Origin: a virus
Reading direction: 5' to 3' (one strand)
Virus record (IMG/VR): IMGVR_UViG_3300022821_000030
Span: 1-45,871 of that record
Length of the DNA: 45,871 nucleotides
The position numbers and the translations under genes were made by a program. Within the stretch, counting starts at the first letter, position 1. Each line of letters opens with the position of its first letter. The notes under the pieces are model-generated. The model had not been told where the DNA came from. It searched no databases and saw nothing but the letters and a program-made list of their open reading frames with translations. This document shows positions 35,771-42,589 of the stretch, piece by piece.

Positions 35771-36519
35771 ACTTCTAACTTAAGTTTAGGTTGGAGGATA
35801 GACCAGATTTGTTCTGGGTTTTTGTCGGTGACGTCGATGGCGGCATCGAGAGGGAATGATGTGCCGAGGGCTACGTGGAATCCGGTTGGTTTGGTGCGGA
35901 TCTCGTATTTTACCTTGTTCTGTGGGGCAGGCTTTGCGGTGGTGGCCCAGACGTCGGTGAACAGACCACCAAGGGTGTCTTTCGACTGCCCGGGGATAGC
36001 GAGGCAGTAACGTATGGCCTTGGTGACTTCATCTTTGTCACCGGTTTGGTGCGATGTCACAAAGACAATCTTGCCGGAGGCTCGAAGCGTCATTACGTAG
36101 GAGCGGAGAAGCCGCGCGAGGTCGCCGTAGGTTTGTAGCTCCATTTTACCTGTCTTGTTCGAGCCTGCGCGTTTACCTTCGTAGACACAGTGGTCGCATA
36201 GGAAGGTGGCTGCGACACCGAGGCCGTCGATGCAGATGGTTTTGACCTCAGGATCTTTGATAGCCGCGAGGGTTTCGTTGACGAGACGGGTCCACCGTAG
36301 GTGTTCAGGAACTTCCTTGCCCGCGTCGTCGGTGTTGAATTGGGAGAATTTGAAAGTCTTGTCCGGGAGGCGACGGGTGGCGGAGGCTAGGTTGAGGTCT
36401 AGGTCTGCAATCCATGGTGAGGGGAAGGCAAACATGAGGTTGGTTTTGCCGGACTTCGGCTCACCGACTGCAAGAATAGCAGCCGATGCGTCAGCGTTGT
36501 AGTGTGTTGAGGACTTCAT
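35767..36519 (-). CDS. Sak4-like RecA-family ATPase
   Basis: A 250-aa single-domain ATPase. Walker A is GEPKSGKT (residues 19-26). A strand with Walker B acid lies at VKTICIDGLG, and FVTSHQT is a strand ending in the polar sensor residue. The order and short length match Sak4-type annealing/strand-exchange ATPases that phages use for single-strand DNA recombination. It is flanked by a Cas4-like nuclease and a likely SSB, which together make a recombination module. The start overlaps the upstream gene by 29 bases. Confidence 0.85.
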   Translation of the reverse strand: MKSSTHYNADASAAILAVGEPKSGKTNLMFAFPSPWIADLDLNLASATRRLPDKTFKFSQFNTDDAGKEVPEHLRWTRLVNETLAAIKDPEVKTICIDGLGVAATFLCDHCVYEGKRAGSNKTGKMELQTYGDLARLLRSYVMTLRASGKIVFVTSHQTGDKDEVTKAIRYCLAIPGQSKDTLGGLFTDVWATTAKPAPQNKVKYEIRTKPTGFHVALGTSFPLDAAIDVTDKNPEQIWSILQPKLKLEV

Positions 36520-36757
36520 GGTATGTGGTGGTTAGTTGTTCCAGAATTTCTGGGGTGTGATTGATAAGGATTGCTGAGTGTGGGTCGGAGAAGCCTTCGA
36601 CGTAGGTGAAGAGAGGCTTGCCGGATTGGAAGAGACAGGTGGCTGTGACGTGAGACTCGTCGGCGAGTTGTAGGTAACAGTAGAACTTAAACAGCCAAGG
36701 GGTCCCAGGTGACGTCTTTGTATTCGCCGGTGTTGAGGTAGATTTTTCTTTGGGCAT
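36491..36757 (-). CDS. Hypothetical protein, 88 aa, overlapping nuclease 3' end
   Basis: The C-terminal two-thirds (LFKFYCYLQLADESHVTATCLF...HEVLNTLQR) have the hydrophobic periodicity of a folded alpha/beta protein. The start is uncertain: ATG 36757 overlaps the nuclease by 71 bases and gives a Lys/Thr/Ser-rich leader, while a non-ATG start near 36690 would avoid it. Confidence 0.5.
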   Translation of the reverse strand: MPKEKSTSTPANTKTSPGTPWLFKFYCYLQLADESHVTATCLFQSGKPLFTYVEGFSDPHSAILINHTPEILEQLTTTYHEVLNTLQR

Positions 36758-37667
36758 CGGTAGGGAGGGTGCAGACAGGTTTGTAAGGACAGGCGCCGTA
36801 TTTACCTTGGCACCATTTGGTGTGTTTTGGGAGGTAACCGCGGCGGCACATCTCGAAGAAGTCTGACACGATGTAGATGGTGTCTTTGACCCATTCGTCG
36901 AGGAGACCGTCGTAGATCGGGATGGTGTGACGTTTGAAGGTGAATTGCTCGCCGGTGCGGGTGGGCTTGCGGAAGCCAAGGCCGTTGATGGTGAAGCCAC
37001 GTATGCGTTGACCTATGAGCTGCTCAATCGCCCATGCGTAGCCGTGGACTTGGTGAGATAACTCAAATTCTTTGAAGAATTGTGGTCCCATGATTGAGGT
37101 TGTCTTGTGGTCGAGGCCGTAGATGCTGCCTTGTGAGATGTAAACCATATCAATACGCCCTTTCCATACGATGATGATGGATTTGACGTAGCGTTGCCGG
37201 ACTGTACCGTTAGGTTCTTTAACCCAGATGGTGTCTTCAATGGAGACTTCACCGATTGGGAACGCGAAGCCTATTTCGATAGCAGGTTTGCCATCCACGG
37301 GAAGGATATTCCACGGCTCGACGGGGTATGTCTGAGCGTAGTGTTGAATACCCGCCACCGCAGCACCATAGTTGCGGAAGTCGTCGTCGGGTGGGGAGTA
37401 TGCAGCGAACCCTTCCTGTGCTGCGAGCAGCATGGCGTTGGTGTCGGCTTCGGTGATGTAATCAGTGCCACGTAGATAACGAGCTTCGAGAATCTTGTGG
37501 AAAATACCGCCAAAAGCAAGTGCCGGTTTGTCGACGTTGGTCTCGCGTTTATTGAGGATGTAATATTCAGCAGATCGTGGGCACGTGACATGGCGTTCTA
37601 GCGTTGAATTGTCGATGAAGAATGTGTCTGAGTCATCGAGCGGGATTGGTTTTGGGTCGTTATTCAA
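36687..37667 (-). CDS. Cas4/RecB-like PD-(D/E)XK exonuclease with Fe-S cysteines
   Basis: A 326-aa nuclease. The first motif has FHKILE with a conserved Glu, GRIDMV gives the catalytic Asp, DHKTTS is the D-x-K core, and HQVHGYAW matches the QxxxY-type motif. Four Cys (C29 near the N-terminus and C286, C293, C299 near the C-terminus) are placed as in Cas4/AddB-type iron-sulphur nucleases. The start is TTG at 37667 in an overlap with the upstream gene; no ATG comes before C29. With the Sak4-like ATPase it forms a recombination pair. Confidence 0.88.
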   Translation of the reverse strand: MNNDPKPIPLDDSDTFFIDNSTLERHVTCPRSAEYYILNKRETNVDKPALAFGGIFHKILEARYLRGTDYITEADTNAMLLAAQEGFAAYSPPDDDFRNYGAAVAGIQHYAQTYPVEPWNILPVDGKPAIEIGFAFPIGEVSIEDTIWVKEPNGTVRQRYVKSIIIVWKGRIDMVYISQGSIYGLDHKTTSIMGPQFFKEFELSHQVHGYAWAIEQLIGQRIRGFTINGLGFRKPTRTGEQFTFKRHTIPIYDGLLDEWVKDTIYIVSDFFEMCRRGYLPKHTKWCQGKYGACPYKPVCTLPTDAQRKIYLNTGEYKDVTWDPLAV

Positions 37668-37959
37668 TGTCGTATAGGTCGGTTAGTTTTTTCATCGACA
37701 CACCTGTGCCGGGCTTCTTGGCTTTTTTGGACTTGGTTTGCCCGATGCGGACTTGCTTGTGGAGGGTTTGTGCGTTGGACCGTGCGGCCCTGAGGGCATC
37801 TACGTATGCACGCTTCTCCTCCATCGACATGTCGTTGAGGCTAAGAGCTAGAAGTGCGTCGAGGGGTTGTTCTGCGAAAGGAACTTTCTTCGATGGCGCG
37901 GATGAGGACGTCACTGGATTGGTAGGAGAGGCTGTGTTTTCTGATGAAGTCGGCGGCAT
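37660..37959 (-). CDS. Hypothetical protein, 99 aa
   Basis: Ser/Thr/Pro-rich start, a helix DMSMEEKRAYVDALRAARS, and a Lys-rich C-terminus with KKAKKPG. ATG 37959 overlaps the upstream gene by 119 bases; an inner ATG at 37830 would avoid that. The basic tail suggests nucleic-acid contact. It couples to the nuclease gene. Confidence 0.55.
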   Translation of the reverse strand: MPPTSSENTASPTNPVTSSSAPSKKVPFAEQPLDALLALSLNDMSMEEKRAYVDALRAARSNAQTLHKQVRIGQTKSKKAKKPGTGVSMKKLTDLYDIE

Positions 37960-38119
37960 GTTTGTAGGCGTATTGAATTAGTAAGGTGTTGATGCCCCGG
38001 TCGGGGTATATTGACATAAGGAGGGTTTTATCTTCTGCTGACACGAGGCATTGAGCTTTCACTAACTCATCCTCGGGGAGGTTGCGGTATGGATACTGCT
38101 GTTGGATGGACGATGGCAT
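37841..38119 (-). CDS. Hypothetical protein, 92 aa
   Basis: The helical middle includes DKTLLMSIYPDRGINTLLIQYAYKHAADFIRKH and the C-terminus is basic. The pattern (short helix, turn, then long helix) recalls small DNA-binding proteins, but there is no clear family match. Its ATG comes one base after dyad repeat copy f. Confidence 0.65.
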   Translation of the reverse strand: MPSSIQQQYPYRNLPEDELVKAQCLVSAEDKTLLMSIYPDRGINTLLIQYAYKHAADFIRKHSLSYQSSDVLIRAIEESSFRRTTPRRTSSS

Positions 38120-38120
38120 T

Positions 38121-38141
38121 GGTTGATGTCAGTTATTGACA
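38121..38141 (-). repeat. Dispersed dyad repeat, copy f
   Basis: On the minus strand it reads TGTCA-ATAAC-TGACATCAACC, preceded by the stop TAAG of the upstream gene and followed by A-ATG. It occupies exactly the stop-to-start gap, the same arrangement as copies a and b on the other strand. It has a 26-base near-identity with copy e. Confidence 0.87.
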
Positions 38142-38142
38142 C

Positions 38143-38700
38143 TTACATGATTATGGTTTGTTGCGTGAGGTTGTTATACTCAATCGCGAGATTCGGGTAG
38201 GAGGAGGTTAGTCCTTCGACGAGTGGGAGTGGGAGTTCTTGTTTGACAAGGAGGGCACCTTCGAGGATACCGTCGTCGAAGAGGGCTGCGAAGTGTGGAA
38301 TGAGAGGGGATGAGGCGTCGACTGGTCCCCATTCTAAGGCGGTGGTGTGGGAGGAAACTTGGGCGGTATGTGTGTCGGCGGAGGCGACGGAGGTGTTGAG
38401 GCCTACTGTACCGCGGGGGCGGAAGAGGATGTCGCCGTTGCGGGGGTCGCGGGAGACCACGAAGTGACCGTCGATGGCTTCAAATTGCTCGTGGGTGAAT
38501 TGGTTGGTTTCCCATTTGTTGAGACGGTAGCCGAGGATGGCGTCACGTAGACGAGCTATGAAGGTGGAAGGTGCTTGGTGGGAGAGGGGTAAGAGGCGCG
38601 TGGGGGTGGGGTAGGCTCGAACGCATTGACCGAGGATGAGTTCGTAGCGTTTAAACGAAGCGAGGCCTAGACGAGGATCGAGTGCTTTACCTTGAGGCAT
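38143..38700 (-). CDS. Hypothetical protein, 185 aa
   Basis: Not recognised. It has a basic N-terminal half (RYELILGQCVRAYPTPTRLL) and a strand/loop-rich C-terminal half with a hydrophobic ending. The stop lies one base before the core of dyad copy f. It overlaps the upstream gene by 14 bases. Confidence 0.65.
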   Translation of the reverse strand: MPQGKALDPRLGLASFKRYELILGQCVRAYPTPTRLLPLSHQAPSTFIARLRDAILGYRLNKWETNQFTHEQFEAIDGHFVVSRDPRNGDILFRPRGTVGLNTSVASADTHTAQVSSHTTALEWGPVDASSPLIPHFAALFDDGILEGALLVKQELPLPLVEGLTSSYPNLAIEYNNLTQQTIIM

Positions 38701-39004
38701 GGATGGTGATGTTGATGGTGTCGAAGGTGATGGTGAGGGTGGTTAGGAAGGAGCGGATGATGGTTGTGTGGGGGATGGCTTTTAAGGCGACGGAGCAGGC
38801 GATGAAGTCTGAGTCATGGACTGTGATGGTGACGTGGGTGGGCTCGTGGTTTTCGATCCGGTAGGTGGTGGTGTGTGGAGCGAGGGCTACCGAGATTAGT
38901 TTGGCGGCGGCGGTGTAGAGTTGCTCGCGGGCCAGCCGGTGGTTGGAGGAGAAGGTTAAAGACTCGAAGAGGGTTGGTGGTGTGGTGGGTGGTGATTCGT
39001 GCAT
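38687..39004 (-). CDS. Hypothetical protein, about 105 aa
   Basis: A beta-rich protein with Thr/Ile-rich C-terminal strands (THVTITVHDSDF, TTLTITFDTINITI), typical of a sandwich fold, with no motif. The ATG at 39004 directly follows the T-tract of the folded element at 39015-39091. A TTG start 25 codons earlier would put that element inside the gene. Confidence 0.55.
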   Translation of the reverse strand: MHESPPTTPPTLFESLTFSSNHRLAREQLYTAAAKLISVALAPHTTTYRIENHEPTHVTITVHDSDFIACSVALKAIPHTTIIRSFLTTLTITFDTINITIHASR

Positions 39005-39014
39005 AAAAATTGGT

Positions 39015-39091
39015 CCACCCGAGGGCTTGCGGTTGTGGCTACCCGCCACGGAGGGTTTGAACTTAGTTCGTGGTTGCAAGCCGACGGGTGG
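39015..39091 (-). promoter_or_regulatory. Folded RNA element/attenuator candidate upstream of start codon
   Basis: 39015-39021 pairs with 39085-39091, and 39024-39030 pairs with 39076-39082. The two 7-bp helices are separated by AG/GA, a tandem sheared G-A mismatch. Two smaller hairpins lie inside (GTGGC/GCCAC, and GAAC/GTTC). On the minus strand the stem is followed closely by TTTTT and then the ATG of the 105-aa gene. The layout is that of a regulatory leader or attenuator. It is not a tRNA: no cloverleaf fits. Confidence 0.5.
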
Positions 39092-39169
39092 AGGTTAGGG
39101 GAGAAGTATTTAAGTGTTATCGCGAGCCGTCCTTGCTGTGGCCCTCTTTGATGTTGATTTCGGTGTTAT
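39092..39169. other. Short non-coding stretch
   Basis: No gene, promoter or strong hairpin was recognised between the folded element and the stop of the upstream gene. Confidence 0.5.
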
Positions 39170-39520
39170 TTATGATTGATCCTCCCATTCGCCTATGGTA
39201 TGTAAGTAGGCTTCACATCGTTGGCGTGCGGTGGCGGTCCCCCACCTAGTCCCTAACATGTCTATAAGTTGGTGCCGATATTCACCAAACCGCTCCTCCG
39301 TCAGCGTAGCCTCAAACTCAGCACACGCATTTAGGTCGCTGTAGCAGTCAGGAAGCTGATCGCAGTGGTCTTCTTTGCGCCTAACTTCATAGAATAGTGT
39401 TCGTTCTGCCCAGTGTCCGTCTGGCCTGTGCCAGCAGTGGCCAGTCGGCTTAAGCGTCTCGGGTTTCCACTCCCATCCCAGTGACTCCGCGATTGTGATG
39501 TTCATGCGTTCGGGGGTCAT
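39170..39520 (-). CDS. Phage ABA-sandwich-domain-like protein, 116 aa
   Basis: The region LPDCYSDLNACAEFEATL matches the conserved P-x-Y-S-x-D-x-x-A segment of phage ABA-sandwich proteins, preceded by a Trp-rich N-terminal strand. It resembles the 134-aa protein at 41790-42194 (CGWKEV..., LPKYSQDLNAMHEAEKTL). The function of the family is unknown. It overlaps upstream by ATGA. Confidence 0.65.
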   Translation of the reverse strand: MTPERMNITIAESLGWEWKPETLKPTGHCWHRPDGHWAERTLFYEVRRKEDHCDQLPDCYSDLNACAEFEATLTEERFGEYRHQLIDMLGTRWGTATARQRCEAYLHTIGEWEDQS

Positions 39521-39858
39521 AGCGCACCTCCGGTGTTCGCCTGAGACGGGCCTTCTGTTCGCTCCTCGCGTTCTCGGATGTAGCGTAGCGCCGTTTCGTG
39601 CCGCATCTCGCCGGGATGCTTGGACTCGACCGCCAATATTAAATCGTAGTAGAGATTGTTTAGACGGTCGAGTTCCCCAGCCGCATCTCGTAGCCCTTGG
39701 ATTTGCCGACGAGCATCTTGCTCCTCTTCGGGATCAGCGGCGGGAAACGCATCTTGCATTCTTGCATATTCATCGGCTTGCGTCCTAAGCCAAAGCGGCG
39801 AACCAAGCGATGGAGGAGGAACGCCGACAGTCGCGGCGGTTTCATTAGGTGGTGTCAT
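39517..39858 (-). CDS. Hypothetical phage protein, 113 aa
   Basis: The end HPGEMRHETALRYIREREE matches a motif common to short phage proteins of the early region (PGETRHETALRYIRE). The start is Pro/Thr-rich, the middle a helical DPEEEQDARRQIQGLRDAAGELDRL. The ATG at 39858 is preceded by an A-rich leader. Confidence 0.65.
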   Translation of the reverse strand: MTPPNETAATVGVPPPSLGSPLWLRTQADEYARMQDAFPAADPEEEQDARRQIQGLRDAAGELDRLNNLYYDLILAVESKHPGEMRHETALRYIREREERTEGPSQANTGGAL

Positions 39859-39877
39859 ATTCGTATGTTTTTTGTGG

Positions 39878-40591
39878 TTACGAGAGATCGCCGTCTCGGC
39901 GTTCCTCATCTGATCTGTTCACCGAAGAGAATTGCGCGACGACCTCGCCCGCGAGTTCGAGCGAGAACCAGTCGTCCACGCGGAGCTTTCCCTCCATGTC
40001 GGCCCACCATCCGGGACGGGCGATTTCAAGGATCGTTTGCAGCTCACGGGCGATATTGTCCGGGCCGAGTCCGCCCGCGAATCCAACGGGTTTTTCCGTC
40101 GCCGGTTGCGCCCATGCGCTCGGTGAGATTCCACGCCCTCCGCTGGTGTCGAGTAGAACGGCGTGATTTAGCGAGCGGACGAACAGCAGGTGCGCGTTGT
40201 TGTCGTGGTGTTGGGTGATGATCGTGTGACGCGGATACATCTCGCAGAGATGCTCCACCTCCAGCGCCAGGATTCCGCCGTTGACTTGGATGCGCTGGAA
40301 GCCGCTGACCGGCAGCTTGCCGTCCATCAGCATCGCGCGCGCTCCGCGCCCGCAGACATGCAGGGACGCCCTTCGGAGTTCGAGCGAAGTTTCCCGAATC
40401 CATTCCCATCGCGGGTATCGTTTCCGCCCTTCGGGCGTTTCCGTGTAGAGCAGGCCGATTTCGGCATCCAGCTTTGCGAGTTCGGTTACGTCCGTTCGTT
40501 CATCCGCGCCTGTCACAGTTAAGAACGGTGAACAAGACGGTGATCCCAACGGGGACCGCTCTGCTGTCGAGATTTTAGGGGGGGTTATCAT
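39878..40591 (-). CDS. TrpF-like TIM-barrel protein, cargo gene
   Basis: A 237-aa protein resembling bacterial proteins annotated as phosphoribosylanthranilate isomerase. Conserved segments are FLTVTGADERTD (23-34), RYPRWEWI (58-65), SLHVCGRGA (76-84), LLDTSGGRG (146-154) and VGFAGGLGPDN (169-179), in the order of TIM-barrel strands, with the last two forming phosphate-binding loops. The usual N-terminal KICG, with its catalytic Cys, is replaced by VTGAD, so isomerase activity is doubtful. The gene is GC-richer than its neighbours and lies between 18-bp direct repeats. No other tryptophan gene is present. A single-gene cargo insertion is inferred. Confidence 0.78.
   Translation of the reverse strand: MITPPKISTAERSPLGSPSCSPFLTVTGADERTDVTELAKLDAEIGLLYTETPEGRKRYPRWEWIRETSLELRRASLHVCGRGARAMLMDGKLPVSGFQRIQVNGGILALEVEHLCEMYPRHTIITQHHDNNAHLLFVRSLNHAVLLDTSGGRGISPSAWAQPATEKPVGFAGGLGPDNIARELQTILEIARPGWWADMEGKLRVDDWFSLELAGEVVAQFSSVNRSDEERRDGDLS
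39904..39921. repeat. 18-bp direct repeat, left copy, in TrpF-like gene 3' end
   Basis: CCTCATCTGATCTGTTCA, identical to 40663-40680, 759 bp away (a multiple of three). On the coding strand both copies read NRSDE in frame. The repeat lies at the end of the cargo gene. Confidence 0.9.
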
Positions 40592-40636
40592 GATTTTTGT
40601 GTTGTCGGAGTGGCGCTGCCGTCCCCGTGGGATACC

Positions 40637-40843
40637 TCAGCGTTTGGAGGAATGAAAAGGTCCCTCATCTGATCTGTTCAGCTCGGATTCATCCAAAATC
40701 GTTTCGAGCGTGAATTCGGGGCTCTCGTCCTTCGTTTCGCTTTGCGCACTGGGGAAGATTTGGTCAGCAAGTTTCCCCAGTCGAGCAGCCTCGTTCTCGC
40801 GGAACTCTCGGGTCGTTCGGGTTTGGTAATAGTCCTCACTCAC
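40637..40843 (-). CDS. Hypothetical protein, 68 aa
   Basis: The GTG start is in a GTGA overlap with the upstream gene and a GGAGG lies upstream. The N-terminal part is helical and charged. Near the C-terminus ELNRSDEG carries the right-hand 18-bp repeat. Removing the sequence between repeats would fuse the first part in frame to RRDGDLS at the end of the TrpF-like gene, which suggests that the original gene was split by an insertion. Confidence 0.65.
   Translation of the reverse strand: MSEDYYQTRTTREFRENEAARLGKLADQIFPSAQSETKDESPEFTLETILDESELNRSDEGPFHSSKR
40663..40680. repeat. 18-bp direct repeat, right copy, in 68-aa gene
   Basis: Identical to 39904-39921. Together the two copies bound a 759-bp unit that contains the TrpF-like gene. 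Confidence 0.9.
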
Positions 40844-41088
40844 AGCACACCTCCGTCCTTGGTGCCTTCGGTGATCATCGCGTCAGCGTATTGGTAGGCT
40901 TCCTTAGCAACGTCGTCAGGTCCGATTTCCTTATACTCCTGAGCAACTAAAATAATCGCAGGCAATGCGTGCATCGCGATCTCGGTGCGGATGGATATGC
41001 CAGGGCAGACGTGGCGGATGGGCCGTGCTCGACCTCCGTTGTTTGGTGGTGGGAGGGTGGTGGGCTCTTCACCTTCGTATTTACTCAC
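40840..41088 (-). CDS. Small early phage protein with IAMHALPAI motif, 82 aa
   Basis: ISIRTEIAMHALPAII and DVAKEAYQYADAMI are recognisable as the pattern found in many uncharacterised early phage proteins. The start is GTG with a strong GGGAGG upstream, in a GTGA overlap. No function is established. Confidence 0.75.
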   Translation of the reverse strand: MSKYEGEEPTTLPPPNNGGRARPIRHVCPGISIRTEIAMHALPAIILVAQEYKEIGPDDVAKEAYQYADAMITEGTKDGGVL

Positions 41089-41333
41089 TCCTCCCTCCCT
41101 TCACGAAAGGCTTTTTCGAGTTCCACGTGAGCTGCATCTTCAACACCGTATAGGTGCTCAAGGCCGTTGCCGTCTGAGTCCGTAATGCTTTCGATTTTGA
41201 TATAAACGGTGGGTGGGTCCACTGGCTTGCCGTCGACTAGGGACTGGGTGTCCCACATGACGTCGGCTACGAGCAGGAGGTTTGTCACCTCGTTAATGCC
41301 CGTGTCTATCGGGCGTATGATGGATAGTTTCAT
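41085..41333 (-). CDS. Hypothetical protein, 82 aa
   Basis: MKLSIIRPIDTGINEVTNLLL begins a strand-rich protein with a charged helical end (EDAAHVELEKAFREGREE). ATG 41333 in an ATGA overlap with the preceding stop is chosen over an upstream start that would overlap more. Not recognised. Confidence 0.68.
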   Translation of the reverse strand: MKLSIIRPIDTGINEVTNLLLVADVMWDTQSLVDGKPVDPPTVYIKIESITDSDGNGLEHLYGVEDAAHVELEKAFREGREE

Positions 41334-41683
41334 GTTAAATAAGTCACCCATGACTGGTCCTCCACTGGTTCACCTTGTTCTTCGTCCAAACGCTGTTGTT
41401 CGGCTTCGGCTTTGTCGTACCGCAGCACCCATTGTTTGTCTTCGAGCATTTCCTCCACCAATTGACCTGCAGACTTTTTAGTACTCAACCGCATTGACAG
41501 GTCAACGCCTAACCGACAATGTTCGATGTACACGCTAAGCATACCGAATACCGTTTCCACCGAATAGTTAGCTCCACACTCGTGAACTTTCTTGTCCGCT
41601 TCCTCGTACTTGTCGTCGATCTCAAGCGGTAGCTCTTGCTTACGTCCGTTGGGTCGGATGTATTGAATGATTACTGTATGCAT
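41330..41683 (-). CDS. Hypothetical protein, 117 aa
   Basis: The first strands (MHTVIIQYIRPNGRKQELPLEI) suggest a small beta fold. The middle contains ECGANYSVETVFGMLSVYIEHCRLG, a helix with two Cys, and the end is helical and acidic. It is the first gene after a terminator, with an AT-rich leader and no Shine-Dalgarno. Confidence 0.68.
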   Translation of the reverse strand: MHTVIIQYIRPNGRKQELPLEIDDKYEEADKKVHECGANYSVETVFGMLSVYIEHCRLGVDLSMRLSTKKSAGQLVEEMLEDKQWVLRYDKAEAEQQRLDEEQGEPVEDQSWVTYLT

Positions 41684-41732
41684 AATATATGTTTCTAATA
41701 GTTATTGTGTAGGCACCATGCCTCTTCACTAG

Positions 41733-41760
41733 AAAACCCCACACCGTTACCAGTGTGAGG
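41733..41760 (-). terminator. Rho-independent terminator with GTAA loop
   Basis: On the minus strand, 41760-41751 pairs with 41746-41737 over 10 bp (two G-U). The loop is GTAA (GNRA type) and TTTT follows. It lies 30 bases downstream of the ABA-sandwich gene and divides the early block. Confidence 0.9.
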
Positions 41761-41789
41761 TTGTTGTGGGGGAGTGAGCTACTGCGCTC

Positions 41790-42194
41790 TTACTCCCCGT
41801 CGACCGGAGTAGGCTCGTCAATACCGTACTCGGACTTGGACGCTGTGTTGTTTAAGATTTGAACAAAAGCGCGAGCCCGTTGGTAGGCTGACGCTACTGT
41901 CGCCGAGGCTATGTAAACCTCACAGTCTTCTTTTACTATCAGTCTAAGAGTCTCTACATAGTTCCAAAACTCATGCGAGGTCAGCGTTTTCTCAGCTTCG
42001 TGCATGGCGTTCAAGTCTTGCGAATACTTAGGCAGGTAGCACGGTGGAGTGACTTCGTGCGTCTTTCGATTAAGCCACCAGTTGTTATCACCAGTCAAAA
42101 ATGCTACCTGTTGGTAGATTCCGTTTGGTGGTGGAGCTACTTCTTTCCACCCACAGTGGGTAGCTATGACTTTATTAAGCTCGTGAGGTTTCAT
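41790..42194 (-). CDS. Phage ABA-sandwich-domain-like protein, 134 aa
   Basis: HELNKVIATHCGWKEV, then PPPNGIYQ, and YLPKYSQDLNAMHEAEKTL follow the family pattern (N-terminal helix, Trp, P-x-Y-S-x-D). It is a diverged paralogue of the 116-aa protein at 39170-39520. The start overlaps the upstream gene by 20 bases. A terminator follows. Confidence 0.68.
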   Translation of the reverse strand: MKPHELNKVIATHCGWKEVAPPPNGIYQQVAFLTGDNNWWLNRKTHEVTPPCYLPKYSQDLNAMHEAEKTLTSHEFWNYVETLRLIVKEDCEVYIASATVASAYQRARAFVQILNNTASKSEYGIDEPTPVDGE

Positions 42195-42540
42195 CAGATT
42201 TCTCCGCACAGCACGTCAGCACACGAACGGTTTCTTTAAGTTCTTTAAGTTCGGTCGACAGCTCGTTGTTGTGTTTGCGAACGTATTCGAGCTGCTGATT
42301 CGCGATGGTGAGTTCTTTATGCTCACGCTCTTTCTTACTTTCACGTTCGACCAGCGACGCGTCAAGAAGCGTGACTGAGGTGCGGGAAGGCTCGCGAGGT
42401 ATTTCATACTCAGCTTTTGGGGCTGATTGGTAGGTCTTTACAACGTGTTGAATCTTAGTAAGTTCGCCTAGTTGACCTAGAAGCGACATAGGCACGAGGA
42501 AGTGATCGGTGCCGACTGAGAGGATGATTTTTGTTTTCAT
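42175..42540 (-). CDS. Coiled-coil protein, 121 aa
   Basis: N-terminal strands MKTKIILSVGTDHFLVPMSLLG, then a helix, then about residues 65-105 with a heptad pattern (SKKEREHKELTIANQQLEYVRKHNNELSTELKELKETV), an evident coiled coil. No family match. The leader is CA-rich without Shine-Dalgarno. Confidence 0.68.
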   Translation of the reverse strand: MKTKIILSVGTDHFLVPMSLLGQLGELTKIQHVVKTYQSAPKAEYEIPREPSRTSVTLLDASLVERESKKEREHKELTIANQQLEYVRKHNNELSTELKELKETVRVLTCCAEKSDETSRA

Positions 42541-42589
42541 TGTGTGGTGTGGTTGTGGACTTACGTCCGAGAGTGGGTGACCCAGTCTT

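Noticed and set aside
39015-39091. 77-nt element considered as a tRNA
   Set aside because: The outer 7-bp stem resembles an acceptor arm, but the second helix stacks directly on it and no anticodon or T arm fits on either strand.
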